Positions 32,221 to 43,061 of a stretch of 64,000 nt of DNA are shown here, one piece after another. The notes beneath the pieces were generated by a model. That model was given only the letters and a program-made list of their open reading frames with translations, had not been told where the DNA came from and made no database searches. Made by a program: the position numbers and the translations under genes. How positions within the stretch are numbered: the stretch's first letter is position 1; every line of letters starts with the position of its first letter. Source of the stretch: Adiantum capillus-veneris (taxonomy: Eukaryota > Streptophyta > Polypodiopsida > Polypodiales > Pteridaceae); contig CM043971.1 in the NCBI GenBank assembly GCA_014529385.2, forward strand, positions 56,307,209-56,371,208. Direction: 5' to 3'.

Positions 32221-32642
32221 TGAGTCGCCTAGAGCCTCTATGGTTGAAGCTCCAAAAGAGGATGCTCATTGCCAAGGATTTCTCATTTTCTATGCTGGGA
32301 AAGGTGCGAGAGCATGATGTCTTTATTTTGTTTGACCCTGGTTCAACTCACAACTTCATATCCACGGAGTTGGCCACCAAGCTAGGCATACAAGGCCACA
32401 AGATGGGAGATACATTGAAAGCCGATGGAGCTTTCAAGGGACAAGACATCCTAGTTACTCCCTTAATTAGAAAACTGAGGCTTCATGTCCAAAGCTATGT
32501 GGACAAAGAGGATTTCTTCAACTCCCCTCTCAAACATGAGGATGATATCCTTGGGGCACCATGGTTCACTCGCATGGTGGCGATTATGAAGTTCCTTGAA
32601 AGGAGAATATATTTCAATTACAGAGAAAATCCATGTACATAG
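32221..32642 (+). pseudogene. ChrB protease
   Basis: Retropepsin-like region with VFILFDPGSTHNFIS (Asp-Pro-Gly-Ser at the active site, common in chromoviruses) and ILGAPWFTRM as the distal strand. The open frame runs 32169-32642 but is out of frame with the zinc knuckle before it. Confidence 0.82.
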
Positions 32643-32909
32643 ATGCTATAATGAGTCAGGGAACACCATATCTCTGGTAAATACGCTTGCTTTTGATAAG
32701 TAAATGAAAAGCTCTATTTCTGCGTATATGATTTTTGTTAGAGAATTTGTAAATGATTCTAATGTTTTCATAAGTAGCAATAAAGAGAATCAAGAGGAAT
32801 TAGGTCTAATTTCCTAAATGGATTCCAAGATGTATTCATTGATGACATCCCTAGTGAGCTACCTCCAAAACGAGGGGATGATGAGCATAAGATAGAGAGC
32901 TTCTACTTG
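32643..32909 (+). other. ChrB protease-RT spacer, decayed
   Basis: Stops in all frames. It contains FIDDIPSELPPKRG-like sequence near 32835-32880 that normally precedes RT in chromoviruses. Confidence 0.55.
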
Positions 32910-33862
32910 GGAGCTCACCGCCTAATAAACCTCCTTATAGAGTTTCTCAAGCTCAACAAGAGGAGATTATGAGGCAAGTGCATGAACTGGTAGACAAGGG
33001 GATGGTGAGGCCTAGCTCCTCTCCCTTTTGTTCACCAGTCCTACTAGTGCAAAAGAAAGACGACACGTATCATATGTGTGTCGACTATAGAGCACTAAAC
33101 CCGATCACTATCAAAAACATATTTCCTGTACTGTGGGTAGAAGATCTGCTTGATAATCTACAAGGCTCTACCTACTTAGGATTGACCTTAAAAGTGGCTA
33201 TCATCAAATAAGGATAGTGAATGAAGATATCATAAAGACCGTGTTCCATACAACATTTGGTCTTTATGAATATCTTGTCATGCCTTTTGGTTTGACAAAT
33301 GCTCCAGCCATGCTCAACCGCCTAATGAAGAAAATCTTTAGACCCTACCGCAAGTTCACTAGAGTGTTCTTCGATGACATTATCATCTACTCCAAATATT
33401 TGGAGGAGCATAAGCAACACTTCCAGGTAGTTTTTCAAGCTATGAAGGAGAATAAAATTTTCATTAAGCAAAAGAAGAGTGAATTTTTCCTCCAAGAGAT
33501 TCAATACTTATGTCACATTATCTCTCAAGATGGTATCCGTATGGATCCAGCTAAGCTTGAGGTAATAAAAGGATGGCCTAATCCAAGGTATCTACATGAG
33601 CTATGAAGCTTTATTGGTATGCGTGCATACTATAGACACTTCATAGCTAAATTCTCCCAAATGGCAGGGCCATTACATGACTTAACAAAGAAAATGTTAA
33701 GTACATTTGGACTGCTAAGGAGCAAAATGCTTTTGACAAGCTTAAAGAAAAGCTTACTCTCAACCCATGCTTACACTACTAGATCTCTCAAAGCTATTTA
33801 AGGTCCAATTTGATGCTTGTGGTGATTGCCTTGGAGTTGTCGTGCTTCAAGAAGGTCATGCC
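32910..33862 (+). pseudogene. ChrB reverse transcriptase and start of RNase H
   Basis: Three broken frames. PYRVSQAQQEEIMRQVHEL and PVLLVQKKDD come first, then after a frame shift near 33210 HTTFGLYEYLVMPFGLTNAP and the catalytic FFDD box (RVFFDDIIIYS). A stop at 33603-33605 precedes RNase H-start sequence (MRAYYRHFIAKFSQM). CopC splits RNase H at 33862. Confidence 0.87.
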
Positions 33863-33946
33863 TGTTAGGAAATAAGACGTAGCCAAATAGATATTTGAGT
33901 AGATTACTTAATGCAGAGAGACAGATTTACATACACGAGATTATAG

Positions 33947-34003
<57 letters not shown>

Positions 34004-34663
34004 CACGATATACGTGGTTCACCCAATGTGGGCTACGTCCATGGGAAAGCAGCCACTCAATGGATTTAGTACTTCAAAACAAGAAGTAGTTTACAAAGGG
34101 ATTATACCCTTAATGGAGCTCCCGCCTTGCTTCACTCTCACCACCTCACACTCACCTTGTTGCATCAACTTCACACTATGAAATGTGTGTAGAAATGGCC
34201 TCCTTTTATAGGCCAAAAGGGCTGCCCTCTCTTATGAGAGGCAGCCATGTGTAGCCGCCCTTGTGTAGATAAGTCCAAAGCGGACCCTTCAATCCGCCCA
34301 TGTGTGGCCGCCCTTGAGAAGACAAGTCCGCTTTTGAATTCGGCCACCGGCCACCACCGGCCATTGACTTCCGACCACCGGCCACCGGCCATTGACTACC
34401 GGCCACCGGCCAACTGACGGTTGTTTTCCGACCACTTTCCGGCCGCCGTCCGGCCATAATATTCCGGCGAGGGAAAAAAAAGTCTCGGGGGCTTCCGCCC
34501 CCAAGGCCCCTAAAGTTGCCCCTGATTCTTGGCCGTAAAAATTTTGGTTTCCGGTGAGTGATTTTCCTTCACGCACGATGGCTTCTCCTCATAATGGGGG
34601 CCTTACAAATGTGCGCTTTTACCACAGAAAATTACAAGGGTAAATCAGGCTCCATACTTAACA
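33863..34663 (-). repeat. CopC 3' LTR
   Basis: 801 bp, TGTTAGGAAATAAG to CATACTTAACA. Contains an AG run (about 33950-33998) and a short GC-rich array built on ACCGGCCA (about 34340-34420). Confidence 0.93.
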
Positions 34664-34680
34664 ATCTCCCACTTGGAGAC
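34664..34680 (-). other. CopC polypurine tract
   Basis: On the minus strand CTCCAAGTGGGAGAT directly before the 3' LTR, typical of copia elements. Confidence 0.85.
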
Positions 34681-34776
34681 TGATCTCCAAACCTAACCTC
34701 TGACTGCTTTCCATCCTGGCTTCTTATCTTTGAATGCCGATTGAAGATGAGCAAAAGCTCAACTTCTCCTTGTTGA

Positions 34777-36208
34777 TCACCTTTGTAAACATGTCTGATT
34801 TTCACTTGTATGCACCATTACTAGCTTTAGCTGTCCCTCTTCCAAAAGAGTATGTATGAAGTGATATCTCACCTCAATGTGCTTTGTCCTTGAATGAAAG
34901 GCTGAGTTCTTTGCAAGATGGATAGCGCTTTGGCTATCACTGTTCAAGACACAATTGTCTTGTTTGAATCCAAGCTCTTCTAAGAATCTGTGAAGCCACA
35001 TAATTACTTTGCTTGCCTCCGTCATTGCTACATACTCTGCTTCCGTGGTAGATAGTGAGACCACTTTCTGCAGCTTTGAAGCCCAGCTTACTGCTGTGGC
35101 TCCAATCGTGAACACATAGCCAGTAGTGCTCCTTCGAGTATCTTTGTCACCTGCCATATCTGCATCAGCATACCCTTCTAGAAAAATATCAGTTCCTCCC
35201 AAATACAAAGCATTTGTTGTTGTCCCTTTTAGATACCTAAGTATCCACTTCACAGCTTGCCAATGCTCTTTACCTGGGTTGTCCATGAACCTACTCACAA
35301 CTCCCACTGCATGTGCAATGTATGGCCTTGTCCAGACCATAGCATACATTAGAGAACCTACCGCTGCAGCATATGGTACTTTAGACATATAGGCTATCTC
35401 CTCCTGTGTCTTTGGACACATATCCTTCGTTAGTTTAAAATGACCAGCCAAAGGTGTAGAAACTGGTTTTGCATTTTGCATTGCAAACCTTTCTAGTACC
35501 TTCTTGATGTAATCTTCTTGAGATAGCTTTATTGTCTTCTTCGTCCTGTCCCGTGATATTTTCATACCAAGTATCCTCTTTGCAGCACCTAAGTCTTTCA
35601 TTGAAAAATATTTAGACAGCTCCTCTTTTATGTCTTTGATGTCCTGCATGTTAGCACTTGCAATCAACATGTCATCAACATACAACATTAGGATGATGAA
35701 TTTCCCATCTCCCAAATTCTTCATGTAGACGCAGTGATCCGAGTTGCATCTTGTGAATCCATGATCCAACATCCATCGATCAAACTTCAAGTACCATTGT
35801 CTTGATGCTTGCTTTAAACCATACAAGATCTTCTTTTAATCTGCAAACCATTTTATCCTTACCTTTTACTTCATACCCCTTTGGTTGAAGCATGTCGATT
35901 TCCTCCTCTAAGTCACCGTGAGGGACTGCCATATTTACATCCATTTGCTCGAGATTTAGATCATGAGTAGCCACAAGGATTAAGACAAGCCTAATTGAGT
36001 TCATTTTTACAACAGGAGAAAATATTTCATTGAAGTCAATACCTTTCTTTTGAAAAAACCCTTTTACCACAAGCCTAGACTTGTACCTTTTCTTCCCACC
36101 TTCTTCTTCCTTCAGCTTGTACACCCATTTGTTTTGAAGTGCCCGCTTACCTTTAGGCAACTCAACCAACTCCCATGTTTGGTTGCGATGTAGTGAGTCC
36201 ATCTCCAC
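34777..36208 (-). pseudogene. CopC reverse transcriptase and RNase H
   Basis: Two overlapping frames (35780-36208 and 34777-35826) joined by a frameshift near 35800. RT starts NKWVYKLKEEEGG, then VVKGFFQKKGIDF and a YVDD box; RNase H has ADADMAGDKDTRRSTTGY, LSTTEAEYVAM and SRTKHIEVRYHFI. The C-terminal end is intact. Confidence 0.92.
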
Positions 36209-37240
36209 TTACATGCTCTTCGTCCATTCTTCTTTGGATTCATGTTGCATAGCTTCTTCGTATGATTCCGGCTCTCTAGAATCTGAGATCAAGAGATGGT
36301 TGAAGGAAGGAACAAACCTTTCTGGAGGTCTACTTACTCTTGTAGATCTTTGGTGAATAGGTTGAGGCTCCTCATTTGGTTGACGTTGTTGCACATTGTC
36401 ACCGTTTGTATTCCTTGAGTCTTCACTGTCCTCAAGCTCCATGTACTCATCACCTGTTTCTTTTGTTTGTTTTCTTTCCAAGTAATCTTTGTACATATTT
36501 TGTTCATTAAAAATTACGTCCCTACTTCTTAAGATTTTACCATCTTCAAGATTCCATAGGCGATACCCAAAGTCACCTTCTCCATAGCCAATGAAGAAAC
36601 ACTTTTTGGACTTTGCATCTAGCTTTGATCTTAGGCTTCTATCTATGTGCATGAAAGCCTCACACCCAAACACTTTGAGAAATACATAATTCACCGGTTT
36701 ACCTGTCCATGCCTCTTCTAGAACTCCCCCATCCAATGCCGTTGAGGGTGACCGGTTGATTAAGTACACAGACGTACTTACAGCTTCCGCCCAAAGCTCA
36801 AGTGGTAGGCCTGCATGTAGCCGCATGCATGTAGCCGCATGCTTCGTGCTCGCTCCATGATTGTTCTGTTCATCCTTTCCGAAATCCCATTTTGTTGAGG
36901 TGTCCTTGGGGTTGTCCTTTGTCTCCGAATGCCATTGCTAGCACAAAAGCTTTCAAAATCTTGGCTGCAATATTCGCCTCCATTGTCGGATATGAGGCAT
37001 TTAACCTTGGTACCTGTTTCATTCTCCACAAAGGCTTTCCACCTTGAAATATGGAAAATACATCGGATTTATTGTTCATGACATAAACCCATGTTTTTCT
37101 AGTCGCATCGTCTATGAATGTTACATAGTACAATGAGCCACCAAGTGATGGTGTACTTGCAGGACCCCAAACATCAGAATGAACCAACTCAAGTTTTTTA
37201 TTTTTTCTTTCATTTTTTTATTTTTGAAATTTTACCCTCT
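36209..37240 (-). pseudogene. CopC integrase
   Basis: Pieces at 36870-37187, 36778-37029 and 36209-36826. MVHSDVWGPA and TFIDDATRKTWVY come first, then [24 protein letters not shown] (catalytic Glu) and VFGCEAFMHI. A 14 bp tandem duplication at 36813-36840 breaks the frame and a further shift lies near 37020. The spacer to RT is acidic. Confidence 0.9.
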
Positions 37241-37241
37241 T

Positions 37242-38269
37242 TTATTTACCATAAACACAATCTTCACAGAACTCTAAGTCCACTTCTTTCAAACCTGGTA
37301 GAAGCTTCTTTATTTGAAGGATTTGCATTCCTTTGGCACTCATATGCCCAAGCCGGTAGTGCCACACCACACTGTCAACTTCTGTAGTTTCTGCACAAGC
37401 TGAAGGCTGCGTGGTGATAGTACACAAGTAAAGTGTACCGACCTTTTCTCCCTTGGCAACCACCAAATATCCCTTTGAGATCTTCCACCGTTTGTTTCTG
37501 AATGCAATGTTGTGACCTTCATTGTCCAATTGTCCTGTAGAGATCAAATTTTTCCAAAGAGAAGGAACATGCCTAACATCTTTAAGCTTCCATTCATTTC
37601 CGTTAGCAGTTTTGACAGAAACTGTACCTTTGCCGACAATATCACAAGCTTCATCATCTCCCAAGTATACATACCCAAAATTACCTTTGGTGTAATCTTG
37701 GAAATGTTGCCTGTGTGGTGTCGCATGGAATGAAGCCCCGTAATCTACTATCCAGGAATTAGACACATTGTCTAATGAGAGAATTAGAGCATCTTGCTCT
37801 ACTTTACCTGCCACATTGGCCTCCGATGTTGGCTTGTTGTCTTGAGACTCTGCCTCCTTCTTCTTCTTGGACCAGCAATCCTTCTTGACGTGGCCCTTCT
37901 TGCCGCAGTTCCAACATTCAAGAACTGACTTTGTGCGTGACTTGCTCCGCCTTGAGCGATCACGATCCTTTTGGTTTTTGAACCTCTCCTTAGGCCTTCC
38001 TCTTGTTTCCACTGACAGTGCAGCACTTGATGATTCTCCTGTGCTTCTCCTATTTCCTCGCTTACGAGAACACCCACAACATCATCAAACTTAAGAGTAT
38101 TTGTGACAGAAATAGAATTACTTACAGCCATCACAAGGCTGTCCCAACTATTCGGTAGAGATGATAGTATAAGGAGAGCTCGCACTTCGTCATCGAAATT
38201 GATTTTCACCAATCGAAGTTGACTTATGTTTGTGTTAAAGTCATTTAGGTGTTCTGCCAACTGAACCAT
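37242..38269 (-). pseudogene. CopC zinc knuckle, protease and GAG-pre-integrase
   Basis: Knuckle CWNCGKKGHVKKDC, then a protease active site reading WIVDYGASFHAT, with Tyr where Ser or Thr is expected after the catalytic Asp. HYRLGHMSAKGMQIL then marks the GAG-pre-integrase. A frame change near 38010 separates it from gag. Confidence 0.88.
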
Positions 38270-38621
38270 TCTCTGCCATCTTTAGATTGAACAAGCGCTT
38301 CATAAGAAATAACTTATTGGACGTCGATGGTTTCTCGTAGAAGTTGTCAAGTGACTTCATCAAGTCCTCCGTGGTCTTCATCTCCAAAACATTGAAGGCC
38401 ACCGTTGACGCCAAGCTTAACCGGATTGTTCCCAGTGCCTTCCGATCAAGGACAATCCATGCTTCATCTGCCATTGTTGCGGGCTTCTTCGCAAGACCGC
38501 CTAGTGGCAAATAGAGGTCCTTCTGGTAGAGATAGTCTTCAATCTGCATCTTCCAATGTTGGTAGTTTTTGCCGTTGAACTTCTCAATCTTGAGCTTCCC
38601 TTCCTCCGCCATAACTCCCAC
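38241..38621 (-). pseudogene. CopC gag, N-terminal part
   Basis: Starts MGVMAEEGKLKIEKFNG with YQHWKMQIEDYLYQKDL, a copia gag opening. Continues as TEDLMKSLDNFYEKPS, then shifts frame near 38260 into the next piece (LAEHLNDFN onwards). Confidence 0.88.
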
Positions 38622-38670
38622 TCAATTCAAGGAATCCTTTCCTTGAGATAATTTAGCTACGAGCAAACCT

Positions 38671-38683
38671 TGCTCTGATACCA
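38671..38683 (-). other. CopC primer binding site
   Basis: On the minus strand TGGTATCAGAGCA, initiator tRNA-Met type, three bases inside the 5' LTR. Confidence 0.92.
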
Positions 38684-38686
38684 GTT

Positions 38687-38769
38687 TGTTAGGAAATAAG
38701 ACGTAGCTAAATAGATATTTGAGTAGATTACTTAATGGAGGGAGACAGATTTACATACACGAGATTAGT

Positions 38770-38844
<75 letters not shown>

Positions 38845-39504
38845 CACGATATACATGGTTCACCCAATGTGGGCTACGTCCATGGGAAAGCAGCCACTCA
38901 ATGGATTTAGTACTTCAAAACAAGAAGTAGTTTACAAAGGGATTATACCCTTAATGGAGCTCCCGCCTTGCTTCACTCTCACCACCTCACACTCACCTTG
39001 TTGCATCAACTTCACACTATGAAATGTGTGTAGAAATGGCCTCCTTTTATAGGCCAAAAGGGCTGCCCTCTCTTATGAGAGGCAGCCATGTGTAGCCGCC
39101 CTTGTGTAGATAAGTCCAAAGCGGACCCTTCAATCCGCCCATGTGTGGCCGCCCTTGAGAAGACAAGTCCGCTTTTGAATTCGGCCACCGGCCACCACCG
39201 GCCATTGACTTCCGACCACCGGCCACCGGCCATTGACTACCGGCCACCGGCCAACTGACGGTTGTTTTCCGACCACTTTCCGGCCGCCGTCCGGCCATAA
39301 TATTCCGGTGAGGGAAAAAAAAAGTCTCGGGGACTTCGCCCCCGAGGCCCCTAAAGTTGCCTCCGATTCTTGGCCATGAAAATTTTGGTTTATAGTGAGT
39401 GATTTTACTTCACGCACGATGGCTTCTCCTCATAATGGGGGCCTTACAAATGTGCGCTTTTACCACAGAAAATTACAAGGGTAAATCAGGCTCCATACTT
39501 AACA
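38687..39504 (-). repeat. CopC 5' LTR
   Basis: 818 bp; differs from the other LTR mainly by a longer AG run (about 38770-38840) and roughly 15-20 point changes clustered near 39305-39415. Followed by the atgcc target copy at 39505-39509. Confidence 0.93.
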
Positions 39505-39670
39505 ATGCCATAGCATACTCAACTCCAATAAGCGAGTATTGGGTAAATATGAAAAAGAGCTACTAGCCATTCTATATGCCCTAGACACGTGGAAACACTA
39601 TCTTTTGGGGACTCCATTCATCCTCCGCATGGATCACCAAAGTCTTAAGTACTTCATGACGCAAACCAAA
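39505..39670 (+). pseudogene. ChrB RNase H fragment after CopC
   Basis: Reads LGKYEKELLAILYALDTW and then FILRMDHQSLKYFM, the part of RNase H just upstream of where ChrA enters the window (MPQTKLSDKQM). It ends abruptly at GCAAACCAAA (39661-39670), where TatB sequence begins. Confidence 0.88.
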
Positions 39671-40154
39671 TTAAGAACCTAAAGTAACCATTGATTATTA
39701 GGATGGCATTCCCCATGGTATTAAGAGAAGATCTCTTACTCGTAATTTGGTCAAGCTAGCTTAGTCAGACTGCTTGATTCTGAAACCTAGACAAGGGAGT
39801 ATGACAAAAAAATATATAGAATCTAATGTTTAATCTAAGAAACTGTGCGGAATATTGTGCTACCAATCACATTTAAAGCAGACAAACATGGATGCAAAAC
39901 AAAGACAAGGGGCAATGCTAATGGTCAAGAAAGACCTGTTTGTGTGGATCATCGCACTTGATTTGAAGAGTGAACGAGAGAAAGATTCCATGAAGCTCCA
40001 AATCTTAACAAAAGCAACACGTTCTTGTACACACTAGGAAACACAAAGAATACCTCTAGGAGGCACATTAGCGGGAAGAGGCACCAACCCTTATTGAACA
40101 CAATCAAACAACATAAGGAATCCTAACCTAATTATTTGCATTCCCCCTAGAGAG
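39671..40154 (-). other. TatB 3' non-coding region (remainder)
   Basis: Matches TatA from about 21195 to 21680 (shared GGCATTCCCCATGGTATTAA and other blocks). No ORF of note. Confidence 0.75.
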
Positions 40155-40688
40155 TCATGGAAATAGGATATTGTAGAGATTAGGAGGGATCCCTAAGGCT
40201 AAACCTCTATCCTCGTCGTCATCAAGAAAAACAAAGTCATCATTCATGAGACCATATGTGTCATCCGTGTAATCTTGTAACTCTTCCTCATCATTAAAGG
40301 CACAAATATTCACTAAGAGCATCACTATACCTATATAGTCATCTTGGTCAAGAGGGTAAGTTTGTGCAACCGGAGAGACGTCGTCTACTAAGTATGGATC
40401 AGTCGTGGTCAAGAGACGTATCAGCCATTCTAACTCCTTGAAATTCCTCTCACATGCTAGAGTATCTACCAAATCCCATTCACACGCAAGCACCGGGTAG
40501 ACTATGTGAAACACTTGTGCAAAGTAAAGAGGGTATCTCTCACCCAAGGTAGGAGTGGATGAGTCTATCGTACTAGCCATATCTGTACACACAGATAGAT
40601 GAGGGTACCTCTCACCCAAGGTAGGAGTGGATGACTCTATCATACTAGCCATATCTATACACACAGATAGATGATGGTTAGAGTACAA
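40155..40688 (-). CDS. TatB terminal ORF, unknown function
   Basis: 177 codons, homologous to the TatA ORF at 21682-22104. A 72 bp in-frame tandem duplication (24 residues, carrying MASMIESSTPTLGERYP and then MASTIDSSTPTLGERYP) covers the original start, so the true start may be the second Met-Ala-Ser. The remaining 140 residues align with TatA almost without gaps, with mostly conservative changes and an identical NLYNILFP end. Confidence 0.7.
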   Translation of the reverse strand: MYSNHHLSVCIDMASMIESSTPTLGERYPHLSVCTDMASTIDSSTPTLGERYPLYFAQVFHIVYPVLACEWDLVDTLACERNFKELEWLIRLLTTTDPYLVDDVSPVAQTYPLDQDDYIGIVMLLVNICAFNDEEELQDYTDDTYGLMNDDFVFLDDDEDRGLALGIPPNLYNILFP

Positions 40689-40941
40689 ATATTATAAGGG
40701 TCATGGTAAAATTTTGTGTCCTTGTGCATAATGTGTTTTTATGATTTTGGGTCATGTACTAGAATTCGTAGGTTCAGATTTTTGTTTGGTGGCTCTTGCT
40801 CTTTAACTTTTTTTTTTGTAAGTATAAGGCTATTTATATATGTTCCCTAAGATTCAAAGATTGAGAGGTCAGGGAGGAAGGTTAAGAGAGGAGTGAGTGA
40901 ATGATGAATTTCAACACATACTCCCCCCTTCCTTGGGTAGA

Positions 40942-41722
40942 TCATACCTTTTGGAATGATGTCGTCACCTTTTGAAACCAATCGTTCCAAGTTGTCTTGG
41001 GTGAAGACTTTGACCAATAGTTTTCAACCACCCTAGGCATTTTATCTAGTTGCAAAGGTGGTAAGGTACTCTCCCATGATTTTATTTGCAACATTGTTGT
41101 AGGTGGTAAACTTACAAGGGCACGTGAAAACTTCTTCTTGTTTGTATGTGTATGTACAATGGTAGGTTGAGGTTGTGTCAAAGCTTCTATTTCCATATAT
41201 GAACTACATGAAGAGCAAGAAGCTTCATTCATTTTTTCTATCGTTGAGCTGAGCGAAACAAGCCTTTCTAGCTTGAGAACCCATACTAGCTCCGGATCCG
41301 GTGTATAGTGTTTTGTGATATTTCCTTTCACACGATCTGTCATCGGCTTTGTCATCACAGAATTTGACTCACATGGGTCTGGTGACAGGTAAGAACGCAA
41401 TTTACATTTTGACACCCAGATTTGATCATTTCCTTGATAGTAGCCTTGGGCTTCCAATGTCGTTTAGGAATCCAACACAACATTTTCTTACATTTCGGGA
41501 GCGAGTGGGGATTTTCTAAAAAGGCTCCTGTTTTTTAGCATTAGCCGTGGTCGCTAGAAGCTCTAGGGACCCACTTGTATGTTTCCTTTGCTATATTAGG
41601 ACTGGTCTTATGTGTCTCAAGCTTTATTTCAACTACAGAAGTTGAAGATCTAGAGAGTTGGGCTATGGGGACATATGGTTCAACCTCTTGGACATGCAAT
41701 GTTTTGGGTTTTGTTCCCTTAA
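40942..41722 (-). pseudogene. TatB second-protease ORF, C-terminal part
   Basis: Pieces at 40942-41457 and 41541-41722, matching residues about 140-404 of the TatA ORF: HVQEVEPYVPIAQLSRSS, YKWVPRAS, GYYQGNDQIWVSK, EASCSSCSSYMEIEA and TTWNDWFQKVTTSFQKV. The basic block is damaged by frame changes near 41460-41540, and one WVPK motif has become WVSK. Confidence 0.78.
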
Positions 41723-43061
41723 CACTAGGTTGGTAACCTAACAGGACATAAAAGTGTCCTTTCAGGGTTTTTAAAAAAACCTCCAAAACCATAGTAGATC
41801 CACTCATTTTGTAAAATGCTTTCATGTGGTTATAGTTCAAGGCCTACTATACATGGAAAAAATAAGAAACTTGTAAAATTTATCATCTTTTGGTCACACC
41901 AAGCGTCCAAAGTTGATGGACCAGTGCATTTTCATCAAAACAGTCATTTCTTACGTTTTGTTGCATAAAAATAAGATTAGGGATTTTTGTAGGACTTGAT
42001 ATAAATTCCCTAGTTAACTTCAATGGGTTGGTGATCAGAACATATGATTGATTCTCACTCACTATTTTTTGTTTTGCCAAAATAAATAGGTACAAAAAAG
42101 TTGAATTTTTACCATTCTGCAAACCTATCACCAAAGTTTCTATAGCCACGCTCAATACAAATAATATATGCATGTTTTCTTAGTTCTCTATTGTCCTTTA
42201 TGTTCGTAAGGAGCCATGGAGCATGTAAAAAGAATAATACATCTCTTACCAAGGGGAATCTTGGGGACAAAGATGAAATGTTAAATACAGCAAACATGAA
42301 AAAATTGGGTTCAACATTATGCGTTGTAGAATCCCATAGGAACTATTCAATATCTAGCCAAATTTGATCCTTATGACTAGATATGGTTACTACCTACAAA
42401 ATGCATGTAGTTGTCACAAGAAACTAACAATATTGAAAAAGCTATACTTAATATACTAGAATGTTTCGTTTTCTTCTATAATTGAAAAAATCAACCATCG
42501 TTGGGTACTATGCAAAATAGGGTATTAGGTGCCCCAAAACTCAAGAAATATTAGCTTTATGTTACAATATGCGACATAGAAAATAAAAAATGCATTTAGA
42601 TATCATGAAATCCACCAAAAAAATCATAGAAGAGCTAAAATTGGCTAAAATACAGGATTTGATAATTTTTGTAATTTGGTCATAACTTACAACTTTAATA
42701 TTTATTTCTCCCTAGAAGCATCAGGACATGTTAAGGACTACTAAAGATAATTCTCTAGCATTATAGACCTAACAAACATGAATTCTAGAGTGGTATAGTT
42801 GCAAAAAGTTGAAAAAAGGCAAAAACAGGACCCGTTTTTTCACACAGTTTAGGTTGCGAAATGTTGTGCAAGGACAAGGTTAAAGATGGAATTGACATTC
42901 CAAAAAAATGTCGAGTTTTTTTCAGCTCATGAGACAACTTTCTAGATTGATAGCACCTCAAAATCCATTTTGAAACTCTTGACATAATTCAAGGAAAATG
43001 GTCACTTAACAGGACATAAAAGTGTCCCAGGACATAAAAGTGTCCCATTACCAACCTAGTG
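41723..43061. mobile_element. Inverted-repeat DNA element flanked by TTAA
   Basis: 1339 bp with perfect 14 bp terminal inverted repeats (CACTAGGTTGGTAA), flanked on both sides by TTAA (41719-41722 and 43062-43065). Just inside, GGACATAAAAGTGTCC, a near-palindrome, occurs once at the left and twice at the right. The inside is AT-rich with no recognisable transposase; several short minus-strand frames have no motif. TTAA flanks fit a piggyBac-type element; CACTA tips with a 3 bp duplication (tta or taa) would fit a CACTA-type one. TatA lacks it at the equivalent site, so it inserted after the two copies diverged. Confidence 0.8.

Larger units (their letters stand above)
33863..39504 (-). mobile_element. 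CopC: Ty1/copia element
   Basis: 5.64 kb, flanked by atgcc at 33858-33862 and 39505-39509, inserted in ChrB RNase H. Two near-identical LTRs (801 and 818 bp), initiator-Met primer site, polypurine tract, and gag-protease-integrase-RT-RNase H order on the minus strand. Coding frames have several shifts. RT motifs (MYGLKQASRQWY, LYVDDMLIAS) resemble the Tnt1/Tork group. Confidence 0.94.

Noticed and set aside
34171-34576. Minus-strand frames with GRWPVV repeats, repeated at 39012-39417
   Set aside because: They lie wholly within the CopC LTRs and translate the ACCGGCCA array; there is no sign of a gene.
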